Source: Sporomusa malonica (GTDB lineage Bacteria > Bacillota > Negativicutes > Sporomusales > Sporomusaceae). Taken from it: a DNA stretch of 64,000 nucleotides. The position numbers were made by a program, and so were the translations under genes. The stretch is from the NCBI RefSeq assembly GCF_041428715.1, contig NZ_CP155572.1, one strand, 5' to 3'. Below, in pieces: positions 56,868 through 64,000 of the stretch. Position 1 is the first letter of the stretch. The number at the start of each line of letters is the position of its first letter. A model generated the notes under the pieces. It searched no databases. It was given only the letters and a program-made list of their open reading frames with translations, and was not told the DNA's origin.

Positions 56868-57971
56868 GTGGAAGATAAATGGACGGTAATTGAACAGAAG
56901 GTAAATAGCGGAGAACGGTTAACGCGTGAAGACGGCTTATTTTTATTAAAGTGTAATGATTTATTGCGGATCGGCGCCTTGGCCCGTTTAGTAAAACAGC
57001 GCAAATCCGGCAACGAGGTATATTTCAATGTGAACCGGCACATCAATCTCACCAATATCTGTGTAGCCCGCTGTAATTTATGCGCTTTTGGTTGTGACGC
57101 CGATGCAGCCCCGGCTTATGTGATGGAGCCGGAGAAAGCTCTGGATATTGCCTGCCAAGCGGTAAAAGATACACCAGAGATGACCGAACTGCATATCGTC
57201 AGCGCCTTGCATCCGGACAAGCCCTTTGAGTATTACGCAGATATTATCAGTCGCATTCACCAAGAATTTCCCGAGCTGCATTTAAAAGCCTTTACTGCTG
57301 TGGAGATTGCCCATTTTGCCAAAATAGCAAAACTGTCGATCCGGGAAGTATTGACGATTCTTAAGGAAGCAGGATTAGGATCGATGCCAGGCGGCGGCGC
57401 CGAAATATTAAATGACCGGGTGCGGCAGATTTTATGCCCAAACAAGGCTAGTGCTGCCGAGTGGCTGGAAGTGGTGCGTACAGCGCATCAGATGGGAATA
57501 CGGAGCAATGCCACCATGTTGTATGGGCATGTTGAAACCCATGAAGAACGAATTGATCATTTATTGACACTGCGCGAATTGCAGGATGAAACAGGCGGGT
57601 TCCAAGCCTTCATTCCGTTTCCGTTTCATCCGGACAATACCGGTCTCAGCGAAATCAAGCGGACAACAGCCTGGGAAGATTTGAAGATGCTGGCGGTCAG
57701 CCGTCTCATGTTGGATAATTTTGACCATGTTAAGGCCTTTTGGATTATGTTGACAGTACCAATTGCCCAGGTTTCATTGGGCTTTGGCATCGATGATCTA
57801 GACGGAACAGTTGTTGAGGAAAAAATTCTCCATGCAGCTGGGGCGAAAACTGCGGTCGGTATTAGCAAGCAAGATATTATCGCTTTTATCCGTGAAACAG
57901 GGAATGTTCCTGTCGAGCGGGATACACTGTACCGAAAAGTGCGCGTATATGATGGGAGCGAAACGCCATGA
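56868..57971 (+). CDS. mqnE: aminofutalosine synthase MqnE (radical SAM)
   Basis: About 367 residues. Radical-SAM cluster 'CVARCNLCAFGC' (Cx3Cx2C) near residue 65, then 'TELHIVSALHPDKPFEYY', 'HLKAFTAVEIAHFAK', 'GLGSMPGGGAEILND' and 'NATMLYGHVETHEERIDHL', the MqnE pattern. It joins 3-(1-carboxyvinyloxy)benzoate with the SAM-derived 5'-deoxyadenosyl radical to give 6-amino-6-deoxyfutalosine. The start is GTG 56868, with AAGGGGA at good spacing; ATG 56859 has the site immediately adjacent. First gene of a tightly coupled operon, overlapping mqnA by four bases. Confidence 0.93.
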   Translation: MEDKWTVIEQKVNSGERLTREDGLFLLKCNDLLRIGALARLVKQRKSGNEVYFNVNRHINLTNICVARCNLCAFGCDADAAPAYVMEPEKALDIACQAVKDTPEMTELHIVSALHPDKPFEYYADIISRIHQEFPELHLKAFTAVEIAHFAKIAKLSIREVLTILKEAGLGSMPGGGAEILNDRVRQILCPNKASAAEWLEVVRTAHQMGIRSNATMLYGHVETHEERIDHLLTLRELQDETGGFQAFIPFPFHPDNTGLSEIKRTTAWEDLKMLAVSRLMLDNFDHVKAFWIMLTVPIAQVSLGFGIDDLDGTVVEEKILHAAGAKTAVGISKQDIIAFIRETGNVPVERDTLYRKVRVYDGSETP

Positions 57972-58795
57972 GACCCAGAGTGGGACATATTGGCTTTATC
58001 AATTGTTTACCCCTTTATTATGGGTTGGTAAAAAACGGTGTTCTTTGGGATGTTGAATTGACTAAGGATACGGCCAGGGAATTGAGTCGCCATTTGCTGG
58101 AATGCAGACTTGACATTGCGCCTGTTCCATCTATTGAATATTCACGTCATTGGCGTGAATTGATCTTGCTGCCCAACCTGTCAATAAGCTGCGACGGCCC
58201 GGTAACCAGTATATTTTTGGTCAGCAAGGTGCCCATCAATGACTTACATGACCGGAAAATCGCACTGACAAATACTTCTCGTACATCTCAAGTGCTGTTA
58301 AAGATTATTCTTGAAGATAAATATCATATTGCCCCCACCTATTTTGAGTGTCCGCCCAATTTAGACGCAATGCTGCTGGAAGCCGATGCAGCACTGTTAA
58401 TCGGTGACGCTGCGCTCAATATTCATTATCAGCCGCCCACTGGCCTATATGCTTATGACTTGGGCAGCGAGTGGAAGGATTTGACTGGGTGTAAGATGGT
58501 GTTTGCCGTCTGGGCCGCCAGGCAAAGTTTTGCGAGAGAAAATCCGGAACTTGTCCGTGAAGTGCAGCACGCTTTCGAAGCTTCGATGTCTTACAGCATG
58601 TCGCGCATCGAGCAAGTGGCAAAAGCTGCAGCTCGCTGGGAAGCCTTTGACGCGGATTTTCTGCAAGCTTATTTCACTACGCTGCAGTTTGGCTTTGACG
58701 CCGAGCATCAAAAGGGACTAAAAGAATATTACCGGCGTGCGCAAGCGTTGGGGCATATTGACGAAGTGCCGCAGCTGACTTTTCTGGAGGTATGA
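57968..58795 (+). CDS. mqnA: chorismate dehydratase MqnA
   Basis: 275 residues of the MqnA/MqnD periplasmic-binding-like fold: 'RVGHIGFINCLPLYYGL' at the N-terminus, 'CRLDIAPVPSIEYSRHW', 'SCDGPVTSIFLVSKVP' and 'ADAALLIGDAALNIHYQ'. It removes water from chorismate to give 3-(1-carboxyvinyloxy)benzoate, the first step of the futalosine menaquinone pathway. ATGA overlaps couple it to mqnE upstream and mqnC downstream. Gene order with both radical-SAM partners supports MqnA rather than MqnD. Confidence 0.93.
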   Translation: MRPRVGHIGFINCLPLYYGLVKNGVLWDVELTKDTARELSRHLLECRLDIAPVPSIEYSRHWRELILLPNLSISCDGPVTSIFLVSKVPINDLHDRKIALTNTSRTSQVLLKIILEDKYHIAPTYFECPPNLDAMLLEADAALLIGDAALNIHYQPPTGLYAYDLGSEWKDLTGCKMVFAVWAARQSFARENPELVREVQHAFEASMSYSMSRIEQVAKAAARWEAFDADFLQAYFTTLQFGFDAEHQKGLKEYYRRAQALGHIDEVPQLTFLEV

Positions 58796-59868
58796 CAGCG
58801 GTGGACAGATGGCAGTCGATTATCACCAGGACGCTGCAAGGCAACCGGTTACAGGATGATGAGGCACTCGAGCTGCTGACCCAAGGGGATTTGCCTGCTT
58901 TGGGACAGGCGGCAGACGTTATCCGGCAAAAAAAACATCCGGGGCCCTATATCACTTTTATTGTGGACCGGAATATCAACTATACCAACGTTTGCAAAAG
59001 TCAATGCAAGTTTTGCGCTTTTTACCGTGCAAAGGATGCTGGGGACGCATATGTACTCAACACGGCAGAGCTATACGAAAAAATTGCGGAAACTATTGCT
59101 GCCGGCGGCACCCAGATCATGCTGCAAGGCGGCTTACACCCAGAATTAACTCTTGATTATTTTGAGAACATGTTAAGGGGTATCAAAGCGCAGTTTCCTA
59201 TCACCATCCACTCTTTTTCGCCGGCAGAGATTGTCCATATGGCCGGGCATGCTGGTATTACCGTGCAAGAAACGCTGCGTCGCCTGCAGGCTGCGGGTCT
59301 GGATTCTCTGCCAGGCGGCGGGGCGGAAATATTGGATGATGAGGTACGACAGCGGGTCAGCCCCTTAAAAATCACGGCACAGCAGTGGTTAGATGTCATG
59401 GAATCAGCACAGCGCATGGGAATGGGAACAACTGCCACGATGGTAATCGGACTGCAGGAGACCTACCAGCAGCGCATTAATCATTTCCGCTCGATCCGTG
59501 AACTGCAAGACCGCACCGGCGGTTTCCGGGGCTTTATTATGTGGACATTCCAGCCAGGTAACACAGAGTTGGGCGGCGAAAAGACGAGTGCCTGGGATTA
59601 CCTGCGGACGTTAGCCGTAGCTCGGTTGTATTTAGACAATATTTCTCATTTGCAAGGGTCCTGGGTGACTCAGGGCCAGTCAATCGGCCAATTGACGCTG
59701 GCCTTTGGCGCTGATGACTTAGGCAGTATCATGCTGGAGGAAAATGTGGTACGGGCAGCCGGTACCGCCTATCAGATGTCTATTGACAAAATGGCAGACC
59801 TCATCCGCGCCACAGGCAAAATTCCCGCACAACGGGATACCAAATATGAAATTTTAAAAACCTTTTAA
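58792..59868 (+). CDS. mqnC: cyclic dehypoxanthine futalosine synthase MqnC (radical SAM)
   Basis: 358 residues with the radical-SAM motif 'CKSQCKFCAFYR' (Cx3Cx2C) near residue 69, then 'TQIMLQGGLHPELTLDYFE', 'ITIHSFSPAEIVHMAG', 'GLDSLPGGGAEILDDEVRQ' and 'MWTFQPGNTELGG'. It cyclises dehypoxanthine futalosine to build the second ring of the naphthoquinone precursor. It is a paralogue of mqnE in the same operon. GTG 58801 is an alternative start three codons in. Confidence 0.93.
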   Translation: MTAVDRWQSIITRTLQGNRLQDDEALELLTQGDLPALGQAADVIRQKKHPGPYITFIVDRNINYTNVCKSQCKFCAFYRAKDAGDAYVLNTAELYEKIAETIAAGGTQIMLQGGLHPELTLDYFENMLRGIKAQFPITIHSFSPAEIVHMAGHAGITVQETLRRLQAAGLDSLPGGGAEILDDEVRQRVSPLKITAQQWLDVMESAQRMGMGTTATMVIGLQETYQQRINHFRSIRELQDRTGGFRGFIMWTFQPGNTELGGEKTSAWDYLRTLAVARLYLDNISHLQGSWVTQGQSIGQLTLAFGADDLGSIMLEENVVRAAGTAYQMSIDKMADLIRATGKIPAQRDTKYEILKTF

Positions 59869-59901
59869 CCTGCTATGTTTAATGATTACGGGGGGATCTC
59901 T

Positions 59902-60735
59902 ATGAACTGCATTCCGCAGGCAAGTATTGCTATTATCGGCGGATCGGGCACGTTATCAATTGACTTTCCGGCGGCGCTAAATCGTGATGATGTGGAAATA
60001 ATACAGCGTGATATGGTATTTGACACACCCTATGGACAAACACCGCCGTTTCTCTTATTTCGTCTCGGTGATAAAAAGGTGCTGACCTGCCGGATGCACG
60101 GATGGCGCGGCGGGACCAGCCGTGCTGACGCCTCACGGCAAATTTTTTGGTTGTTCCGTGAAGCAGGCGTAAAAAAAATACTGGCCGAAGGCGGTGTCGG
60201 GTCGGTCAACCATTTACTTGATACCAGGGATGTGGTTGTCGCCTCAGACTATATCGATCAATCTATGCGCAAGGATGTGGGACTGGAAGGGCATTATCTC
60301 CTAATCATGCGACAAGCCCTATGCCCACACACGCGACAGGAATTAATCGCTGCGGCCGAAGCAAGACCTTTAAACCGAGTCTTTCGCCGGGGAGTCTATG
60401 CCGTGACTGATGGACGGCATTTTGAAAGCCCTGCCGAAGTGGCCATGTTGAAGGGACATGCCGACATTATTGGCCAGAGCATTTGCCCCGAGGTCTATCT
60501 GGCCCGGGAAATCGGTGCGTGTTATGCAGGCTTGTATACCGTTGTCAACTATGGAGAAGGTGTTGTGAAAGATTGGGAACACAGCGAACTGAGTCAAATC
60601 TTCTATGAGGATGCGGATAAGATCGGGCATATTTTAATGGATGCAATCAGCCGGTTGAATGATAAGCAACTCTGTGGCTGTGCCGACTTACGGAAACCGA
60701 CATTATTAAAGAAGGTATACGGACCGAAAACATAA
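59902..60735 (+). CDS. MTAP-like purine nucleoside phosphorylase, possible futalosine-pathway enzyme
   Basis: 277 residues from ATG 59902 (GGGGGA eight bases upstream; the ATG 27 bases earlier has no site). 'ASIAIIGGSGTLSIDF', 'VFDTPYGQTPPFLLFRLG', 'KILAEGGVGSVNHLL', 'GVYAVTDGRHFESPAEV' and 'SICPEVYLAREIGACYAGL' are the PNP/MTAP (UDP-phosphorylase superfamily II) pattern. MTAP cleaves methylthioadenosine with phosphate. Its place behind mqnC, with no mqnB-like gene in the cluster, suggests it removes adenine from aminodeoxyfutalosine. That substrate is inference; methylthioadenosine salvage is the alternative. Confidence 0.88.
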   Translation: MNCIPQASIAIIGGSGTLSIDFPAALNRDDVEIIQRDMVFDTPYGQTPPFLLFRLGDKKVLTCRMHGWRGGTSRADASRQIFWLFREAGVKKILAEGGVGSVNHLLDTRDVVVASDYIDQSMRKDVGLEGHYLLIMRQALCPHTRQELIAAAEARPLNRVFRRGVYAVTDGRHFESPAEVAMLKGHADIIGQSICPEVYLAREIGACYAGLYTVVNYGEGVVKDWEHSELSQIFYEDADKIGHILMDAISRLNDKQLCGCADLRKPTLLKKVYGPKT

Positions 60736-60738
60736 GGA

Positions 60739-60770
60739 AAATCGCCCTCGGCAATGCCGAGGGCGATTTA
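60739..60770 (+). terminator. intrinsic terminator of the menaquinone operon
   Basis: AAATCGCCCTCGGC pairs perfectly with GCCGAGGGCGATTT around AAT, followed by ATTATTTT, directly after the operon's last stop codon. Confidence 0.93.
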
Positions 60771-60872
60771 TTATTTTATCCTGTTAGAAAGTATAACTTT
60801 CCGTCTGGATAAGGGCAACATCGGCTTCCGCTTTCGCCAAAGCCTCGGCGCAAGCCGTGTTTTCTTTATTGC

Positions 60873-61829
60873 TTAAATTCCATCCCCGCAAAGCCCGCAT
60901 ACTTCATCCAGGTCAGTTAGCTTTTCAAGATCAAACGGTGTTCCCTGGTACACATAGTAATTCAGCCAGTTTGAAAACAGTAAATTGGCTGCACTCCGCC
61001 AGCGGACTACCGGCAATTGCTGAGGATCGTCATTAGGGTAATAATTAGCAGGAATATTAATTGGCAGCCCTAGCCCAATATCACGGTCATACTCGGTTTT
61101 GAGCGTCAGCGGATCATACTCGGGGTGACCAGTAATAAACAAGCCCCGGTGTTTTTTATCTGTTATCGCAAAAATGCCCGCCTCTTCCGATTCAGAGAGG
61201 ATGCATAGTCTCGCTACCTTTTCAATATCTGCCCGCCTTACTTCGGTATGCCGAGAGTGTGGAATGTAAAAAATATCATCAAAACCACGAAATAACATTT
61301 TTTCTTTAATATTTACTGTATGCGGAAATACCCCAAACATTTTTTTCGGCAGGTCATATTTAGGAATACCGTAGTGATGATACAAAGCCGCTTGAGCTCC
61401 CCAGCAGATATGGAGAGTCGAATATACATTTCTCTGGCTCCAATCCATAATCTCACATAACTCATCCCAGTAATCAACTTCTGTAAAAGGAATTTGTTCC
61501 ACTGGCGCTCCAGTAATAATCATACCGTCATATTTGCGGCTTTTCACCTCGTCGAAGGTTTCATAGAATTTTACCAAGTGTTCGTGCGGGGTATTCTTCG
61601 GCTCATAAGTTGCTGTATACATGAAATCAAACTCTACCTGTAGCGGAGAGTTCCCCAACAACCGGAGCATTTGCGTTTCTGTAACTATTTTCGTAGGCAT
61701 CAGATTTAAGAGCAAGATTCGAAGCGGACGTATGTCTTGCGCATAGGCACGCTTTTCGTCCATTGCAAAAATATTTTCCTTTTCGAGAATGTTTACAGCA
61801 GGCAAATTATTAGGAATTTTTATCGGCAT
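60873..61829 (-). CDS. metA: homoserine O-acetyltransferase, MetA type
   Basis: About 306 residues from ATG 61829 (AAAGGAG upstream); an in-frame start at 61856 is non-canonical in context. The MetA family signature runs 'MPIKIPNNLPAVNIL', 'LLLNLMPTKIVTETQ', catalytic Cys in 'TLHICWGAQAALYH', then 'HSRHTEV' and 'ITGHPEYD'. The acyl-donor position reads 'TGAPVEQIPF': Glu at residue 111. In MetA, Glu111 goes with acetyl-CoA and Gly111 with succinyl-CoA, so O-acetylhomoserine is the predicted product on the way to methionine. No SAM riboswitch is visible in the 61830-61966 leader. A weak hairpin near 60815-60860 may terminate it. Confidence 0.93.
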   Translation of the reverse strand: MPIKIPNNLPAVNILEKENIFAMDEKRAYAQDIRPLRILLLNLMPTKIVTETQMLRLLGNSPLQVEFDFMYTATYEPKNTPHEHLVKFYETFDEVKSRKYDGMIITGAPVEQIPFTEVDYWDELCEIMDWSQRNVYSTLHICWGAQAALYHHYGIPKYDLPKKMFGVFPHTVNIKEKMLFRGFDDIFYIPHSRHTEVRRADIEKVARLCILSESEEAGIFAITDKKHRGLFITGHPEYDPLTLKTEYDRDIGLGLPINIPANYYPNDDPQQLPVVRWRSAANLLFSNWLNYYVYQGTPFDLEKLTDLDEVCGLCGDGI

Positions 61830-61966
61830 ATCTTCCGCTCCTTTGTGTTGAGTCACAATTTACAGACTTTCAAATGCACTCCTGCTCTTGCTGCATGTGC
61901 AAACATATAACACTATTCTCTAATTATATATGATTTAAGTAGATTTGCTAAGCTATTTATGTTATA

Positions 61967-62350
61967 TTAAGCAATTTCACCATGTTGCTCTGTTCCACGC
62001 AGCTCAACAATCTGATTTTTTGCGTCAACCATGACAACACGCGGTTGATGGGTAAGGGCTGCGTCACGCGTCATCATAGCATAGGCGATGATAATTACCG
62101 TATCTCCTGGTTGCACTAACCGGGCAGCCGCTCCGTTTAAGCAGACGATGCCAGACCCAGCTTCCCCTGCAATCACATAGGTCTCCAACCGGCTTCCATT
62201 ATTGTTGTTTACCACTTGCACCTTTTCACCGGGCAGGATGTCTGCAGCTTTAAGCAGGCTCTCATCAATCGTGATACTGCCCATATAGTTCAAATTGGCT
62301 TCAGTCACAGTTGCACGGTGTATTTTTGACTTAAACAAGGTTAGGAACAT
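61967..62350 (-). CDS. panD: aspartate 1-decarboxylase PanD
   Basis: 127 residues. 'KSKIHRATVTEANLNYMGSITID' has the self-cleavage site Gly24-Ser25, where Ser25 becomes the pyruvoyl cofactor. 'KVQVVNNNNGSRLETYVI', 'SGIVCLNGAAARLVQPGD' and 'VIIIAYAMM' complete the double-psi barrel. It makes beta-alanine from aspartate for pantothenate. It starts within the last codons of panC (10-base overlap), so the two are translationally coupled. Full length. Confidence 0.97.
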   Translation of the reverse strand: MFLTLFKSKIHRATVTEANLNYMGSITIDESLLKAADILPGEKVQVVNNNNGSRLETYVIAGEAGSGIVCLNGAAARLVQPGDTVIIIAYAMMTRDAALTHQPRVVMVDAKNQIVELRGTEQHGEIA

Positions 62351-63201
62351 GCCGGCACCTCCAGGAAGGTATTGTCAATTAGGCGGGTTTTTCCGATTCG
62401 AACGGCAAGCGCCAGTAGCCCGACGGCTTCCAGCTGTTCACGTCGCATGAGATCATCCGGGTGAACCAGCTCTACATAGTCGATTACTGCCAACTCTTCC
62501 TTCTGTATAAATGCGGTGACGGCAGCCTCAATAGCTGCGGTATCGCGTTCACCGTCTTTAACAATCCGCTTGGCTTCTTCAAGACTACGAGACAGAATGA
62601 GCGCTGCCTGACGTTCTGTATCTGACAGGTACGCGTTGCGGGAACTCATCGCCAGTCCATCATTTTCGCGGACAATAGGTACTACGCGAAGCTGTATATC
62701 AAAAAAAAGATCCTGGGTCATTCGTTTCAGAACCTGCACCTGTTGAACATCCTTCTGTCCGAAGTAGGCCCTGTCAGGTTGAACAATATTGAACAGGCGG
62801 CTAACAACAGTCGTGACCCCACGGAAGTGACCTGGCCGTGAGCGACCGCACAGACTCTCGGTAAGTGAACCCACAACCTCGACCCAAGTGGCGTTGCCTG
62901 AACGGTAAACCTCCTCCACCGGCGGATGAAACAAAGCGGTTACGCCAGCTTGAGCCGCAAGGCGGGCATCTTTCTCTAAATTACGGGGATATGTAGCTAA
63001 ATCTTCTTGAGGCCCAAATTGGGTAGGGTTTACAAAAATGCTAGCTACCACAATATCATTTTCTGCAGCAGCCGTCCGCATTAAGGAAAGATGACCTTCG
63101 TGCAAGGCCCCCATTGTAGGAACCAAGCCAATACTTTGCTGCCGGCGGCGCGCCTCTGTTAGATACGAACGGAGTTGTTCAACTGTCTCAAAACATTGCA
63201 T
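62341..63201 (-). CDS. panC: pantothenate synthetase PanC
   Basis: 286 residues with the HxGH adenylation motif 'GLVPTMGALHEGHLSLM', 'VASIFVNPTQFGPQEDLATYPR', 'GRSRPGHFRGVTTVVSRLFN', 'YFGQKDVQQVQVLKRM' and 'GLAMSSRNAYLS' (KMSKS-equivalent). It condenses pantoate and beta-alanine with ATP. It lies between panB and panD in one leftward operon, about 37 bases after panB. Confidence 0.97.
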   Translation of the reverse strand: MQCFETVEQLRSYLTEARRRQQSIGLVPTMGALHEGHLSLMRTAAAENDIVVASIFVNPTQFGPQEDLATYPRNLEKDARLAAQAGVTALFHPPVEEVYRSGNATWVEVVGSLTESLCGRSRPGHFRGVTTVVSRLFNIVQPDRAYFGQKDVQQVQVLKRMTQDLFFDIQLRVVPIVRENDGLAMSSRNAYLSDTERQAALILSRSLEEAKRIVKDGERDTAAIEAAVTAFIQKEELAVIDYVELVHPDDLMRREQLEAVGLLALAVRIGKTRLIDNTFLEVPACS

Positions 63202-63238
63202 AAGGTAAGCTTCCTCTCCTCAAATAAAAATTACGTTA

Positions 63239-64000
63239 TCAATACAGTTTTTCTAGTACATCATCTGCCATGTTCAAGCTATGCTCTGGAGCAGGGTATT
63301 GGCGGGTTCTCACTTCTTCGATATATTCACGCACAGCAGCACTCACTTCTGTATGCAGTGTGCGATAAGCTTTAACAAATTTGGGCTTGAACCCAGGCAG
63401 CAGACCTAATAAGTCGTGAGTTACCAGCACCTGGCCGTCGCAACCGTTGCCAGCGCCAATGCCGATTGTAGGGATTGATAGCGCTTGACTTACTTTGCTG
63501 GCAAGTTGAGCAGGCACGCATTCCAGTACCAGCGCGAAAGCCCCCGCTGCTTCAATCATTCGGGCATCCTCCAACAGGCGCTGAGCGGCCGCAACATCCT
63601 TACCCTGAACCTTAAAACCACCAAGCTGGTGCACTGATTGCGGTGTAAGTCCAAGATGTCCTACCACCGGAATTCCAGCTGAGGTCATGGCTTTTACAGC
63701 AGGAGTCACTTCCTTTCCGCCCTCTAGTTTAACAGCCTGGGCGCCTGTCTCTTTTAAAAACCGGCCAGCGTTCCGAAGCGCTTCTTCCACAGATACCTGA
63801 TAGCTCATAAAAGGCATATCGGCAACTACCAGGCAGTGACTTGCGCCACGGCAAACAGCACGGGCATGATGCAGCATCTCCTCCATCGTAACCGGCAAAG
63901 TTGAATCATAGCCTAACATAACATTGCCCACAGAATCGCCGACCAGCAGCATATCGACGCCAGCATCATCCAGCAGGCGCGCAAAGGCGGCATCATAGGC
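63239..64000 (-). CDS. panB: ketopantoate hydroxymethyltransferase PanB, 5' end outside the window
   Basis: 254 codons are visible; the frame is open to base 64000, starting within 'AYDAAFARLLDDAGVDMLLVGDSVGNVMLGY', so roughly the first 22-25 residues are missing. Other family motifs: 'VADMPFMSYQVSVEEAL', 'AVKLEGGKEV', 'PVVGHLGLTPQS', 'LVLECVPAQLASKVSQAL' and 'TIGIGAGNGCDGQVLVTHDLLGL'. It transfers a hydroxymethyl group from methylene-tetrahydrofolate to ketoisovalerate, the first step of pantoate synthesis. First gene of panBCD. Confidence 0.96.
   Translation of the reverse strand, partial: AYDAAFARLLDDAGVDMLLVGDSVGNVMLGYDSTLPVTMEEMLHHARAVCRGASHCLVVADMPFMSYQVSVEEALRNAGRFLKETGAQAVKLEGGKEVTPAVKAMTSAGIPVVGHLGLTPQSVHQLGGFKVQGKDVAAAQRLLEDARMIEAAGAFALVLECVPAQLASKVSQALSIPTIGIGAGNGCDGQVLVTHDLLGLLPGFKPKFVKAYRTLHTEVSAAVREYIEEVRTRQYPAPEHSLNMADDVLEKLY

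Noticed and set aside
60776..60872. Possible small RNA or dispersed repeat between the mqn operon and metA
   Set aside because: There are GC-rich pairing segments (GGCTT...AAGCC), but only one copy in the window and no clear T-run; not enough to call.
61830..61966. SAM or T-box riboswitch ahead of metA
   Set aside because: The leader is short and AT-rich; I found neither SAM-aptamer core motifs nor a T-box sequence or terminator.

Overview
The window looks like a chromosome segment of a diderm Firmicute (class Negativicutes, Sporomusa/Pelosinus-like). It combines Firmicute-style genes and strong AGGAGG ribosome-binding sites with outer-membrane biology: two two-partner secretion (TPS) systems and an OmpH/Skp-like periplasmic chaperone. 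This placement is inferred from gene content; I ran no database search.

Left part (1-11.4 kb): an HxlR-type regulator is divergent from a flavodoxin-family oxidoreductase. A GC-rich TPS operon then reads leftwards: TpsB transporter, a 2309-residue TpsA adhesin, a small unknown protein and an OmpH/Skp-like chaperone. Its leader has the conserved core of a cyclic-di-GMP-I (GEMM) riboswitch followed by an intrinsic terminator, so adhesin expression is probably controlled by c-di-GMP.

Centre (11.6-54.1 kb): a large CDI/polymorphic-toxin island, also read leftwards. The intact parent is a CdiB-like transporter (52344..54047) and a CdiA-like 4860-residue protein (37724..52306) ending in an AHH nuclease domain, with an Imm11-type immunity gene behind it. 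Downstream lie five orphan toxin/immunity cassettes: HNH/EndoVII-like with Imm50; type-43-like; an unnamed toxin with an 86-aa partner; a colicin-E3-like RNase remnant; and a type-24-like toxin. Three still carry hundreds of codons of parental FHA-repeat and pre-toxin sequence, almost identical in DNA, so they could recombine with the parent and swap its toxin. Most cassette ends coincide with a 23-bp REP-like palindrome (arms GACAAAG/CTTTGTC), and three copies of a REP-associated tyrosine transposase (RAYT) bounded by that palindrome sit at the joints. An IS1182 element has inserted into one palindrome and an IS256 element into a cassette tail. Several tails end in the same terminator hairpin.

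Within the island is an AT-rich defence operon (20.5-24.2 kb) resembling an ABC-three-component system: REase-like effector, middle component, and an SMC/Rad50-like ATPase broken by a dinucleotide slip exactly at its CPVC motif. Two plus-strand genes of unknown function (24.8-26.2 kb) follow.

Right part (54.4-64 kb): ordinary chromosomal genes. A methyltransferase, a one-TM protein and a GNAT acetyltransferase are followed by a plus-strand futalosine-pathway menaquinone operon (mqnE, mqnA, mqnC, MTAP-like phosphorylase). On the minus strand are metA (with Glu111, so probably acetyl-CoA-dependent) and panB-panC-panD, with panB running off the right edge.
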